DNA of 15,763 nucleotides from an uncultured Clostridia bacterium (GTDB lineage: Bacteria; Bacillota; Clostridia; TANB77; CAG-508), in NCBI GenBank assembly GCA_934120675.1, contig CAKOUU010000026.1, positions 1 to 15,763 of the forward strand, written 5' to 3'. A program made the position numbers and the translations under genes. Under the pieces are notes generated by a model. It saw only the letters and a list, made by a program, of their open reading frames with translations, was not told the origin of the DNA and made no database searches. Below, piece by piece: positions 7,852-14,551 of this stretch; position 1 is the stretch's first letter; each line of letters begins with the position of its first letter.

Positions 7852-8763
7852 TTATCTAAATTTATTTAAAACATCTTCAATTTTATCTTTTGTCGCCAAG
7901 AACAGAGTGTTTGTCGTTGCTGTTGCTGCTGCAACTCCCATTTGAAGTGCCTTTTCATAATTATTAAATTGTTCATGTCCTGCTAAAAATCCTGCAACCA
8001 TTGAATCTCCTGCACCAACTGTGTTTATCGCTTCTTCTGTATTTAGTGCGTTAATTTTATATGAATATCCATTTTCGTCTAAAAGTACAGCTCCATCACT
8101 TCCCATTGAAACAATAACATTTTGAGCGCCTTTTGACTGTAACTGTTCAGCATACTCTAGCGCCTCATCTTGGTTTAATATTTTGACACCGAAAATTTCT
8201 TCTAATTCTTCTTGATTTGGTTTTATTAAATATGGCTTGTATTTCAATGTTTTAAGTAACAAATCTCCTGTTGAATCAACTACAATTTTTATGTTTTTAT
8301 GTTCTAATTTTTTACAAACTTCTTCATAAATACTGTTTGATACGCCATTTGGCACACTTCCTGATAGTACTAAGATATCTTCATCTTCTATTATTTCCAA
8401 TTTTTTGTATAATAATTCAAGATATTTTGAATCAATATACGGACCTTTTGCATTTATTGCTGTTTCTCGATTTTCTTCTAATATTTTTACATTTATTCTA
8501 GAATTGTTGTTTTTTATTTCTACAAAATCAGTCTTAACTCCATATTTTTGTACTTGTTTTTCTATTTCATTTCCTACAAATCCTGCTATAAATCCCATTG
8601 CCGTTGTTTCTTGCCCTAATGTTTTTAGTACTATTGATACATTTATTCCTTTTCCTCCTGGAAATATATATTCTTCTTGGCTTTTATTTATCTTTCCTGT
8701 TTTAAATTCTTTTGATTTTATTACATAGTCTAATGCTGGATTGAATGTTATTGTGTATATCAT
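7852..8763 (-). CDS. fruK: 1-phosphofructokinase
   Basis: 303-residue cytoplasmic PfkB-family kinase that converts fructose-1-phosphate, the product of FruA, to fructose-1,6-bisphosphate. Family marks are visible in order: substrate loop GGKGINVS (36-43), SGSVP (134-138), KPNQEELEEIFG (181-192), and the nucleotide/anion-hole motif NTVGAGDSMVAGF (247-259) with the catalytic Asp in GAGD. Length is normal. ATG 8763 follows a strong AAAAGGAGG site. First gene of the operon, 29 bases before fruA. The DeoR-type regulator fruR that often precedes fruK is absent here; instead there is a leader of roughly 180 bases with a terminator-like hairpin. Confidence 0.95.
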   Translation of the reverse strand: MIYTITFNPALDYVIKSKEFKTGKINKSQEEYIFPGGKGINVSIVLKTLGQETTAMGFIAGFVGNEIEKQVQKYGVKTDFVEIKNNNSRINVKILEENRETAINAKGPYIDSKYLELLYKKLEIIEDEDILVLSGSVPNGVSNSIYEEVCKKLEHKNIKIVVDSTGDLLLKTLKYKPYLIKPNQEELEEIFGVKILNQDEALEYAEQLQSKGAQNVIVSMGSDGAVLLDENGYSYKINALNTEEAINTVGAGDSMVAGFLAGHEQFNNYEKALQMGVAAATATTNTLFLATKDKIEDVLNKFR

Positions 8764-8775
8764 TTTTCCTCCTTT

Positions 8776-8807
8776 TGAGACACATGGGACAGTTCAATTT
8801 TGTCTCA
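8776..8807. repeat. REP-like palindromic element in the fruK leader
   Basis: TGAGACA at 8776-8782 and TGTCTCA at 8801-8807 form inverted ends around a core with GGGACAGTTC. From memory this layout (GAGACA ... GGGACNGTTC ... TGTCTC) resembles dispersed REP-type palindromes linked to Y1/REP-associated transposases in clostridia. It lies immediately before the fruK ribosome binding site. Confidence 0.45.
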
Positions 8808-8878
8808 TTCTTTTGTCGAATCTTGTCATTTTGTTATTTGCTTTATTTTTCTTTTGTTTTAAATATTTCCCAAAAGCA

Positions 8879-8908
8879 AAAAGAATATTCATTTCTGAAT
8901 ATTCTTTT
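8879..8908 (-). terminator. Terminator-like hairpin inside the fru operon leader
   Basis: A perfect 12-bp stem (8879-8890 with 8897-8908) and a 6-base loop. On the minus strand it is followed by TGCTTTT, giving a nearly continuous T-run. It lies after the putative promoter and about 115 bases before the fruK start, where an attenuator would be expected. The stem is AT-rich, so its strength is uncertain. Confidence 0.45.
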
Positions 8909-8952
8909 ACATAATTTAAGTTTTTCAACCCAACTATTGACTTTCAGCCACT

Positions 8953-8981
8953 ATTATATCATATCACAGCTAAAACAAAAA
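8953..8981 (-). promoter_or_regulatory. Putative promoter of the fruK-fruA-ptsH-ptsI operon
   Basis: A perfect -10 TATAAT (8953-8958) on the minus strand, about 190 bases before fruK. The -35 position at 17 bases reads TTTTTG, a poor match, and overlaps the T-run of the neighbouring terminator. The weak -35 suggests an activator or modest basal activity. No convincing CcpA cre site was seen. Confidence 0.5.
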
Positions 8982-9013
8982 TCTCCAGTTCTTTTAAATA
9001 AGAACTGAAGATT
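8971..9013 (-). terminator. Terminator downstream of the truncated nitroreductase
   Basis: 14-base arms (8980-8993, 9000-9013) with one position that pairs as G-U only on the minus-strand RNA, followed by TTTTTGTTTT on that strand. It closes the minus-strand transcript coming from the island and insulates the fru operon. Bases 9014-9108 hold no supportable gene. Confidence 0.8.
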
Positions 9014-9108
9014 TAATGGTGCAAACAACGTAGATATCTACAACTTTTTTCGACTCTCATAACGACCGATACAAATATCAATCAATTTATTAAAGTATAT
9101 CATAAATT

Positions 9109-9378
9109 TTAATAAATACAAGATTTAACACTACTATTAGCATTATATATTTGTCTTTCTAAACTAATCTTTGAGCTATTTTCCTTTTCCAACATAATGT
9201 CTGCAATTTGATTTTTTATAGTGTTAGTTACTATTACAAATTTCCAAGGTTGTCTATTTTTGGCAGATGGTGATAACCTTGCACAATCAATTAAGTCTTC
9301 AATTATTTCCTTAGATATCTCAGTATTTTTATATTTGCGAATACTTCGTCTATTTTTTATTGTTTCTTTTAATTCCAT
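9109..9378 (-). pseudogene. Truncated nitroreductase-family protein
   Basis: The 89 residues match the N-terminal part of FMN-dependent nitroreductases: RRSIRKYKNTEIS (FMN-phosphate-binding Arg-Arg-Ser), then LIDCARLSPSAKNRQPWKFVIVTN with the SPSAKNRQPW motif. Family members are normally about 170-220 residues. Here the frame ends at SSVKSCIY, so the rest of the FMN site and the dimer arm are missing. No matching continuation was found in the next bases. The start is ATG 9378, with a weak ribosome binding site, nine bases after the amidotransferase-like gene, so it was probably the last gene of that operon. Its end is near the left boundary of the island-like region, so truncation by recombination is likely. 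Confidence 0.8.
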
Positions 9379-9387
9379 TTTAACCTA

Positions 9388-10074
9388 CTAGCCTTTGCAA
9401 ACATTTATAAATTCTTTAAAAATTTTATTCATTTTTTCGTCTTTAGCATATAAACTTTCTGGATGAAACCTAACTCCTATATAGAATTTTTTGTTTTTAG
9501 CTTCAATAACATCTGGGTAACCATCTTCACAAAATGCAACTTTATCAAGCATTGGGCAATCTTTTATTGTTCTTTTATGTCTAGAATTTACCATCATTTC
9601 AGTTGTTTTAACTATGTTATAAAATTTTGAACTTTCATCTATTTTGATGTTATGCACATATTCATCAAATGACTTATCATGCTTATCTGGGTTAGGTATT
9701 TTATATGTTGTCCCTCCAATAGCTCTAGCAATATTATTTTGACCTGCACATATTCCTAATATAGGTATATCATTGTCATAACAATATTTTGAGATTATAC
9801 TTTCATAATTATCTGTTTCAAGACCACCTTGTAATATAATTCCACTACACAATTTAATTTGTGTAATCAAATTTTCTTTTTCTTCTATTGACAAATTATC
9901 TTTCCAATTATCTCCACAATAATTAACATTAGATTCAGTAGGTAATATTCCGATAGCAATTCCTCCATTATCAAATATAGCTTGCTTTACTTCATCTCTT
10001 ACAAATGTATCTATTTTATTTGATTTATATGTAGCATAGTGTTTTGATACAATGCCAATGATAGGTTTATTCAT
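9388..10074 (-). CDS. Class I glutamine amidotransferase-like protein (peptidase C26 / PuuD-like)
   Basis: 228-residue cytoplasmic protein of the class I glutamine amidotransferase fold, resembling gamma-glutamyl-gamma-aminobutyrate hydrolases (PuuD). The nucleophile elbow is GICAGQNNIARAIGG with Cys109; the His/Glu of the triad are in VRFHPES (His204, Glu206). The elbow departs from the common GICRGMQ: Ala replaces Arg and NN follows Gln. An upstream oxyanion-type loop, IILQGGLETDNYE, is present. No synthetase domain is fused, which fits a hydrolase acting on a gamma-glutamyl compound; the real substrate is unknown. It overlaps the upstream Bro-N gene by 8 bases, so translation is probably coupled, and lies just before the truncated nitroreductase. 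A second member of the family is at 11869-12528. Confidence 0.85.
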   Translation of the reverse strand: MNKPIIGIVSKHYATYKSNKIDTFVRDEVKQAIFDNGGIAIGILPTESNVNYCGDNWKDNLSIEEKENLITQIKLCSGIILQGGLETDNYESIISKYCYDNDIPILGICAGQNNIARAIGGTTYKIPNPDKHDKSFDEYVHNIKIDESSKFYNIVKTTEMMVNSRHKRTIKDCPMLDKVAFCEDGYPDVIEAKNKKFYIGVRFHPESLYAKDEKMNKIFKEFINVCKG

Positions 10075-10969
10075 CTGTTCCCTCCATATTAATATTTTCC
10101 TTTATTTTCTTTTTGGATGTATTCTTTAAAGTTTTATTATCATCTAAATACTTATAATTTAAAGCATTTTTTCTAGTTACAACAGTTTCACCTAAATTCT
10201 TTTCTATATCATCTCTTGCAACTTTTGCAGCATGACCACCCATATGTGCGACTTTTTTGTTTTCTTCCAAGCCATAAGGTCTATGCTTTTTAGCAAGTTC
10301 TCTTGTTGCGATTTCTCCTAAATCAGTTAAAGCAACTTCTATGTCTGTCATATTATCTCTTAAAGACTCTTTTCTAATTCCTTTAAAGTTTTTATATTCT
10401 GATGCTTTCATTCCAGACCAAGCCTGATATATTTCATTTGTTAGAACTGCATATTCAAAATTTTTTATTATTCCATTTTCTTTCCATACATCTGTTAATT
10501 TACGTCTATCTACAACTCCTGTCATTCTTGCCTTAATCCAATTATCATCATATCCACGACTTCTATAATAATCAACAGCACGATTAATAGCAAGTTCTGG
10601 ATCAAATACTTCATCTATTCTGTCATTTCCCATTTTAGCAAGCCAAAGTTTAAATGGCTCAGCTTTTGGACTTGGTATTGACTCTATTAGTCTTAATATT
10701 CCTTTTGTATCTAACGTATCTGTTTCACGCATTTTACCATCTGTTGCTTTCATTTTCAACTGCACGATATTTTCGTGCAGTTGACTTCCTTCTTGCTTTA
10801 ATTTTCTTTTTAAATCACTCCAATAGTTTCTTGGAATATTGCTGTCAGTTAATGCTCCAATAACATCTACAACACTAAAATAATATTCTTCCTTTTCACT
10901 ATCCCAAACACTTCTTATCTCACTGTCTTCAAAAAGATTTGATATTGTTTCTAATTTATTATTTTCCAT
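10067..10969 (-). CDS. Bro-N domain protein, phage antirepressor-like
   Basis: 300-residue protein. Residues about 15-115 look like a Bro-N DNA-binding domain: EEYYFSVVDVIGALTDSN, then a WSDLKRKL helix, a DTLDTKGILRLIESIPSPKAE stretch split by the domain edge, and FKLWLA. This is typical of phage antirepressors and BRO proteins. The C-terminal half is a separate conserved region with AINRAVDYYRSRGYDDNWIKA, DVWKENGI and GGHAAKVARDDIEKNLG, for which I know no function. Such proteins often bind DNA and derepress mobile elements. ATG 10969 follows AAAGGAATGATG. It has its own strong promoter and heads an operon with the amidotransferase-like gene. Confidence 0.8.
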   Translation of the reverse strand: MENNKLETISNLFEDSEIRSVWDSEKEEYYFSVVDVIGALTDSNIPRNYWSDLKRKLKQEGSQLHENIVQLKMKATDGKMRETDTLDTKGILRLIESIPSPKAEPFKLWLAKMGNDRIDEVFDPELAINRAVDYYRSRGYDDNWIKARMTGVVDRRKLTDVWKENGIIKNFEYAVLTNEIYQAWSGMKASEYKNFKGIRKESLRDNMTDIEVALTDLGEIATRELAKKHRPYGLEENKKVAHMGGHAAKVARDDIEKNLGETVVTRKNALNYKYLDDNKTLKNTSKKKIKENINMEGTDE

Positions 10970-11008
10970 TTAGGCATCATTCCTTTATAAATTTATTATT
11001 ATGGACGA

Positions 11009-11044
11009 ATTATATCAAGAAATTCCACTTTTTTCAATGAATAT
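11009..11044 (-). promoter_or_regulatory. Promoter of the Bro-N / amidotransferase operon with shared upstream box
   Basis: -35 TTGAAA, 17-base spacer and -10 TATAAT on the minus strand (11009-11037). The box ATATTCATTG (complement of 11035-11044) overlaps the -35 and also occurs at the promoter at 14220-14255. Confidence 0.8.
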
Positions 11045-11132
11045 TCTGTATTTTATTGACGTTTACATAAAAAGATGATATATAATAGATGTATTTTATA
11101 GTACACTGAAAAATTAATAGACACGAAACACT

Positions 11133-11211
11133 GATTAGTAAGGGATACAATAAAATATTTTCTATCTTTCTCCTAATTTAAAAATTAAGGTTTGTAGGAA
11201 ACTTACTAATC
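11133..11211. repeat. 10-bp inverted repeat at the 5' end of the relaxase remnant
   Basis: GATTAGTAAG (11133-11142) and CTTACTAATC (11202-11211) are exact inverted copies 59 bases apart, straddling the point where relaxase similarity begins. It could be the trace of an inserted or deleted segment, or part of an old oriT, which in MobV systems lies just upstream of the relaxase gene. The remainder of 10970-11153 has only the promoter above. Confidence 0.4.
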
Positions 11212-11837
11212 CAACAGACCAAGCATTCTTTGATAAAATTGGAGAAAAAGAAACAAAAAGGTATTTTAATGAATGTTATAAATTTATTTGTAACTATAAA
11301 AATCTTGGAGAAAAAAATATAATATCAGCAGTTGTACATTTAGATGAAGGAGCACCACATATGCACTTAATGCTTGTTCCTGTTGTTCACACAAAAGATA
11401 AAGAAGGTAACAATGTTGATAAAATTTGTGCAAGAGATTTTTGGAAAGGTCGAGATAGTTATAGAAAACTACAATATGCCTATTTTAATCATGTAAAGTC
11501 AAAAGGCTTTGATTTAGAAAGAGGTATGTTTGTAGAAGATACTAAAAGAAATCATAAAACCTAAAGATGATTTGATTAAAGAATTATATAAGGATAATTT
11601 ATCATTGCATAAAGAAATATCCAGACAGTCAAAAGTTGTTGATGAGGCTGTAAAATATCAAAAAGAAAGAGATAAGATGTCAATAAATTTATAGTTTGGA
11701 TTTGTCATAAATTTGGTATTGGCGAATCTAAAGAATTGGTCAAAAATTTTGAAGAAGAAACTCGCTCTTTTATTGATCCAGTAAAACAAATTAATTATGA
11801 AGAAAAATTAGAAAAAGAGTGGGATTTAGAGATATAA
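11154..11837 (+). pseudogene. MobV/Pre-type plasmid mobilisation relaxase, frameshifted and truncated
   Basis: The only relaxase-like sequence here. The first frame (to 11564) contains the MobV metal-binding motif VVHLDEGAPHMHL (H-x-D-E-x-x-P-H-x-H), followed by LMLVPVVHTKDKEGN and the RDSYRKLQYAYFNHV helix. It stops after NHKT. Reading then continues in a second frame (about 11560-11694) with the coiled-coil-like IKELYKDNLSLHKEISRQS. A third frame runs to the stop at 11837, with ICHKFGIGESKELVKNFEEE. The N-terminal segment of the family, before KLTNPTDQAFFDKIG, is missing. Intact MobV proteins nick oriT to start transfer; this copy cannot make a full protein. Two frameshifts plus the 5' loss indicate decay rather than a single sequencing error. 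Confidence 0.85.
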
Positions 11838-11856
11838 TAGAAATTTTATCTACTAA

Positions 11857-11884
11857 TAAAGACCATTTTTATTGATGGTCTTTA
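11857..11884. terminator. Hairpin between the convergent relaxase remnant and second amidotransferase
   Basis: A perfect 10-bp stem TAAAGACCAT / ATGGTCTTTA (11857-11866, 11875-11884) with an 8-base loop includes the last codons of the minus-strand gene. T-runs after it are weak on both strands, so terminator function is only probable. Confidence 0.45.
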
Positions 11885-12528
11885 CTACATATTTTGTTAA
11901 CAAAATATTCAAAGAATTTTATATCATTCATATATTCAGGATGCCATTGTACTGCAATTATATTTTTATTTTCTATACCTTCTACAATCCCATCTTCGCT
12001 TTTTGCAACTACTTTAAAGTCTTTTGCAACTTCCTTTATAGCTTGATGATGTAGTGAGTTTATTTGCATTTTCTCGGTATTATAGCAATCATATAAGAAA
12101 GAGTTTTTTTCAAGTTTTACATTATGTCTTTCTTCTTTAGTTAATTTATGATTTGGAATATCTTGATATAAACTACCACCAAAGCAAACATTTATAGCTT
12201 GTATTCCTCTACAAATACCTAAAATAGGTTTATGAACATCATTAAATGCTTTTATTATTGTAAAATCTAGTGTATCAATTTCTTCTGCCATGTTATGTAT
12301 TTTTGCAATAGGTTGTTCATCATAATTTTTAGGATTTATATCTATTGCACTTCCTATAACAATTAGTCCGTCACAAATTTTAGTAACTTCTTCTATATTT
12401 GTTAGAGAACTGATTGGAAATAGTAATACATTAAGTTTTTCAAATATATCCTTAAATTCTTTATCTATATAATATTTTTCAGAACCTCTTTCAAATAATC
12501 CATATCTTTGTGTTATTGCTAATATCAT
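11869..12528 (-). CDS. Second class I glutamine amidotransferase-like hydrolase (peptidase C26 / PuuD-like)
   Basis: 219-residue cytoplasmic protein with a canonical nucleophile elbow GICRGIQAINVCFGGSL (Cys106) and the triad's C-terminal part QWHPE (His196, Glu198). The conserved INSLHHQAI segment (about 156-164) is typical of gamma-glutamyl-GABA hydrolase (PuuD) relatives. No partner domain is fused, so hydrolysis of a gamma-glutamyl substrate is the default inference; the substrate is not known. ATG 12528 follows GGAG. It is the last gene of a four-gene minus-strand run starting at 14164, 23 bases after the 149-residue gene. It is a distant relative of the protein at 9388-10074, closer to the family consensus, so the two are unlikely to be a recent duplication. 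Confidence 0.88.
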   Translation of the reverse strand: MILAITQRYGLFERGSEKYYIDKEFKDIFEKLNVLLFPISSLTNIEEVTKICDGLIVIGSAIDINPKNYDEQPIAKIHNMAEEIDTLDFTIIKAFNDVHKPILGICRGIQAINVCFGGSLYQDIPNHKLTKEERHNVKLEKNSFLYDCYNTEKMQINSLHHQAIKEVAKDFKVVAKSEDGIVEGIENKNIIAVQWHPEYMNDIKFFEYFVNKICSKDHQ

Positions 12529-12551
12529 ATTTTTCTCCTTAAATCACTATA

Positions 12552-13001
12552 CTATTTATGAAAAATTAATTTAATCTTACTAATAATTCTACTAAAGAAA
12601 GACTCTTTATAAGCCACTATTTCTATATTTTCTTCTATTTTTTCAGCAGTTTCAGTAGCCTTTTGTCTATCTTTAAAAATATTATTAGGATTATATTTTT
12701 CTCTAAGTTCATTTTGATATTTTATTTCATTTTCATTTAAAGTTTTATCTAATTTTGCTCTTTCAATATCATCACACATATAGTCTTTATATAATACTGT
12801 TAAAATTTCTTTGGTAATAGGCAGTAAATCTTGTTTTTCTAACGGTACTGTTTTATCTATTTGCCAATTAAAATCTTTTGATTTATTAGTTTCAAAATAA
12901 CTAATAATTCTTTTTGGTATTCTAGCTTTTAAATTTGGTGTAATATATTTTAATATTTCATTTATTTGATATAGTGAATTTGAATATTCTATATTTTCCA
13001 T
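12552..13001 (-). CDS. Conserved-looking hypothetical protein, 149 residues
   Basis: I do not recognise a domain, though similar small Lys/Glu-rich proteins are familiar from clostridial genomes. The N-terminal half (NEILKYITPNLKARIPKRII, then a Trp-containing segment and ITKEILTVLYKDYMCDD) is predicted mostly helical. A charged linker with KYNPNNIF follows, and the tail SFFSRIISKIKLIFHK is amphipathic and basic, possibly membrane-surface binding. The frame extends to 13037, but AAAGGAG sits before ATG 13001, one base after the stop of the upstream gene, so 13001 is the start. It is translationally close-packed with the 130-residue gene, and its role is probably linked to that gene. The function is unknown. 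Confidence 0.7.
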   Translation of the reverse strand: MENIEYSNSLYQINEILKYITPNLKARIPKRIISYFETNKSKDFNWQIDKTVPLEKQDLLPITKEILTVLYKDYMCDDIERAKLDKTLNENEIKYQNELREKYNPNNIFKDRQKATETAEKIEENIEIVAYKESFFSRIISKIKLIFHK

Positions 13002-13002
13002 A

Positions 13003-13395
13003 TTACTCTCCTTTTTCTTCCGATTTATCTTTATCATTTTCTCTATCAGGGTGTAGCCATTTTCCTATCTTGTCCTTTAATGATGATGACCTTTTTTCTA
13101 CTGTTTCTGCCCTTTGTTCTGTAGCAATAGCTTCTAGTGACTCTTTATCAGCTAGATATCGTCCTTCTTCTATTGTTCGTCTTTGTCGATATAGCGCTAA
13201 TTCCTCAACTAAATATGTTTCAACATCTTCTTGACTATGACCTTTAGCATACTCTGCATATTCTGGCGATTTAACTATTGGAACTAAAGCTTTAATTTCA
13301 TCACCTGTCAAATGAGATAACTTATGCATACAAAGAGCATCCCAATCTTCTCTTTCTTTTGAAGTATCAAGAATTTCTAAATAAAATTCAGGCAT
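13003..13395 (-). CDS. Hypothetical protein, 130 residues, charged helical tail
   Basis: Not recognised. The N-terminal part (MPEFYLEILDTSKEREDWDA and onward to about 70) is acidic and mixed; residues about 66-130 are strongly charged and probably one long helix (EELALYRQRRTIEEGRYLAD onward), ending in Lys/Glu/Asp repeats. No signal peptide or membrane segment. Its ATG overlaps the end of the 258-residue gene by 8 bases and follows a GGAG site, and its stop is one base from the next start, so it is the middle of a tightly coupled three-gene set. Such packing suggests that the products work together. It is slightly less AT-rich than its downstream neighbour. The function is unknown. Confidence 0.7.
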   Translation of the reverse strand: MPEFYLEILDTSKEREDWDALCMHKLSHLTGDEIKALVPIVKSPEYAEYAKGHSQEDVETYLVEELALYRQRRTIEEGRYLADKESLEAIATEQRAETVEKRSSSLKDKIGKWLHPDRENDKDKSEEKGE

Positions 13396-14164
13396 TACAT
13401 CTCCGTTTAAAATCAGTTTTTAAGTCATGTATTTGAACATTCCAAAATTCAGCTGGGTATTTACCACCTTTTCCAATAACAACACTTTCATCTAATCCTT
13501 CTTTTTGCAAATATTCTCTATATTCTTTTTGAAATTGTCTTGCCATTTCATCACGATGATCTACTAATTGTTTATTCATAAGGTCTTCTTGAGTTAATTG
13601 GTCTAATAATACAAATGACAACCCTCTATCTTTAAACATAAAACTATAATCACTTGAAATTGCAACATTTCCTCTTTGCATTTCAGCATATAATGTTCTT
13701 ATCAATTCGCTACTTTGTTCATTTGTAGATATTAAATCAAAATTTCCTCCACCATTAAAACCAGCATACCATAAAGCAATCACTTCAGGAGAGTCCATAT
13801 TAGCACCAATTTTTGACATAAATTTTTCAGTACGTTTTCTATCATCATTATTGATATATCTATCCATAATTTCGTGTCTTTCTTCTTCTGTTTTTCTCAT
13901 TAAACTAGCATAATTCCAACCATCGTTTGTTAACCAGACACTCCCATCACTAAATTCCATTAAATTAATAGCTTGAGGATTTTCAACAATTTCTCCATTA
14001 AACGGATGATTTTTATTTTTATCTATAATCTTTTTAGATTTTATCTGTTCTTCACCTGTATATCCATGTTCGTGTTCAGCATAAAAACCATATCCTGCAT
14101 TAAATCCAACTAATTTACCATCTCTTTTTAAGACCTCTTGTCCATAATAAGCATATCTACCCAT
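13388..14164 (-). CDS. Hypothetical protein, 258 residues, first gene of a four-gene cassette
   Basis: Not recognised. The N-terminus is aromatic and glycine rich (MGRYAYYGQEVLKRDGKLVG, then GYGFYAEHEHGYTGEEQ). A middle region has LMEFSDGSVWLTNDGWNYA and the striking ALWYAGFNGGGNFDLIS. The C-terminal third is helical and charged, ending in FWNVQIHDLKTDFKRRCNA. No signal peptide or membrane span, so it is cytoplasmic. ATG 14164 has a GGAG site eight bases away and a promoter about 55 bases upstream. It heads a run with the 130- and 149-residue proteins and the second amidotransferase. I have no basis for an enzyme call; the Gly-rich aromatic motifs could form a ligand site. Confidence 0.75.
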   Translation of the reverse strand: MGRYAYYGQEVLKRDGKLVGFNAGYGFYAEHEHGYTGEEQIKSKKIIDKNKNHPFNGEIVENPQAINLMEFSDGSVWLTNDGWNYASLMRKTEEERHEIMDRYINNDDRKRTEKFMSKIGANMDSPEVIALWYAGFNGGGNFDLISTNEQSSELIRTLYAEMQRGNVAISSDYSFMFKDRGLSFVLLDQLTQEDLMNKQLVDHRDEMARQFQKEYREYLQKEGLDESVVIGKGGKYPAEFWNVQIHDLKTDFKRRCNA

Positions 14165-14219
14165 ATCTATTTCTCCTTTGCTTTAAAATACTACTTATTT
14201 ATTGCGTATTTTTTTATAA

Positions 14220-14255
14220 TTTATATCACAATATTTTATTTTTTACAATGAATAT
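14220..14255 (-). promoter_or_regulatory. Promoter of the 258/130/149/amidotransferase operon with shared upstream box
   Basis: -35 TTGTAA, 17-base spacer and -10 TATAAA on the minus strand (14220-14248). The same ATATTCATTG box as at 11035-11044 overlaps the -35 (complement of 14246-14255). Confidence 0.6.
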
Positions 14256-14263
14256 CGCGTTTG

Positions 14264-14491
14264 TCATAAAAATTTAATATTTTTGTAATATTTTTCTCTG
14301 TTAAATTCTTTTTCTAAAAATTGTGCTTGTTCTTTTGTTAATTTATTATTTATAACTGCTAACTTTAATAATGATTTTATATTCTCCCATTTTATACATT
14401 TAGAATAGCCTTTTGCAGTCAGTTCAACATAGTCCACAATTTCTTCAAATATATAATATGGTATATAAAATTCTTTATTTAATTGCTCCAT
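14264..14491 (-). CDS. Small hypothetical protein, 75 residues
   Basis: Helical, charged protein of unknown family (MEQLNKEFYIPYYIFEEIVD, then ENIKSLLKLAVINNKLTKEQ and a Lys-rich tail). It resembles the small accessory proteins often next to the regulator in clostridial mobile elements, but I know no function. The frame opens at TTG 14512, but AAAGGAG lies between that codon and ATG 14491, so 14491 is the start. It is transcribed divergently from the XRE regulator; the palindrome at 14538-14551 lies between them, so the regulator probably controls it. No terminator is evident before the next operon. Confidence 0.65.
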   Translation of the reverse strand: MEQLNKEFYIPYYIFEEIVDYVELTAKGYSKCIKWENIKSLLKLAVINNKLTKEQAQFLEKEFNREKYYKNIKFL

Positions 14492-14537
14492 CTTATATTT
14501 CTCCTTTTTCAATGTAATTAAGTATAAAAATATAATA

Positions 14538-14551
14538 AAGTGTTAACACTT
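14538..14551. promoter_or_regulatory. Palindromic operator between the divergent 75-residue gene and XRE regulator
   Basis: AAGTGTTAACACTT is a perfect 14-bp palindrome, with a further TAACAC half-site about 10 bases to the right. It overlaps the AT-rich promoter region of both genes; TATAAT at 14531-14536 may be the -10 of the regulator. It is the obvious candidate site for the adjacent XRE protein. Confidence 0.6.

Noticed and set aside
7539..7859. Plus-strand frames opposite fruA, fruK, ptsI and the hypothetical genes
   Set aside because: All are antisense to genes with strong family motifs and lack their own start signals.
9030..9041. Palindrome GTAGATATCTAC
   Set aside because: Perfect over 12 bases, but without a loop, flanking symmetry, promoter or gene context to give it a role.
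9053..9108. Minus-strand frame reading FNKLIDICIGRYESRKKL, reminiscent of a recombinase C-terminus
   Set aside because: Too short, no start, and the resemblance is only impressionistic; it cannot be separated from chance.
11101..11126. Sequence resembling an IS3-type terminal end before the relaxase remnant
   Set aside because: No second end, transposase or target duplication could be seen nearby.
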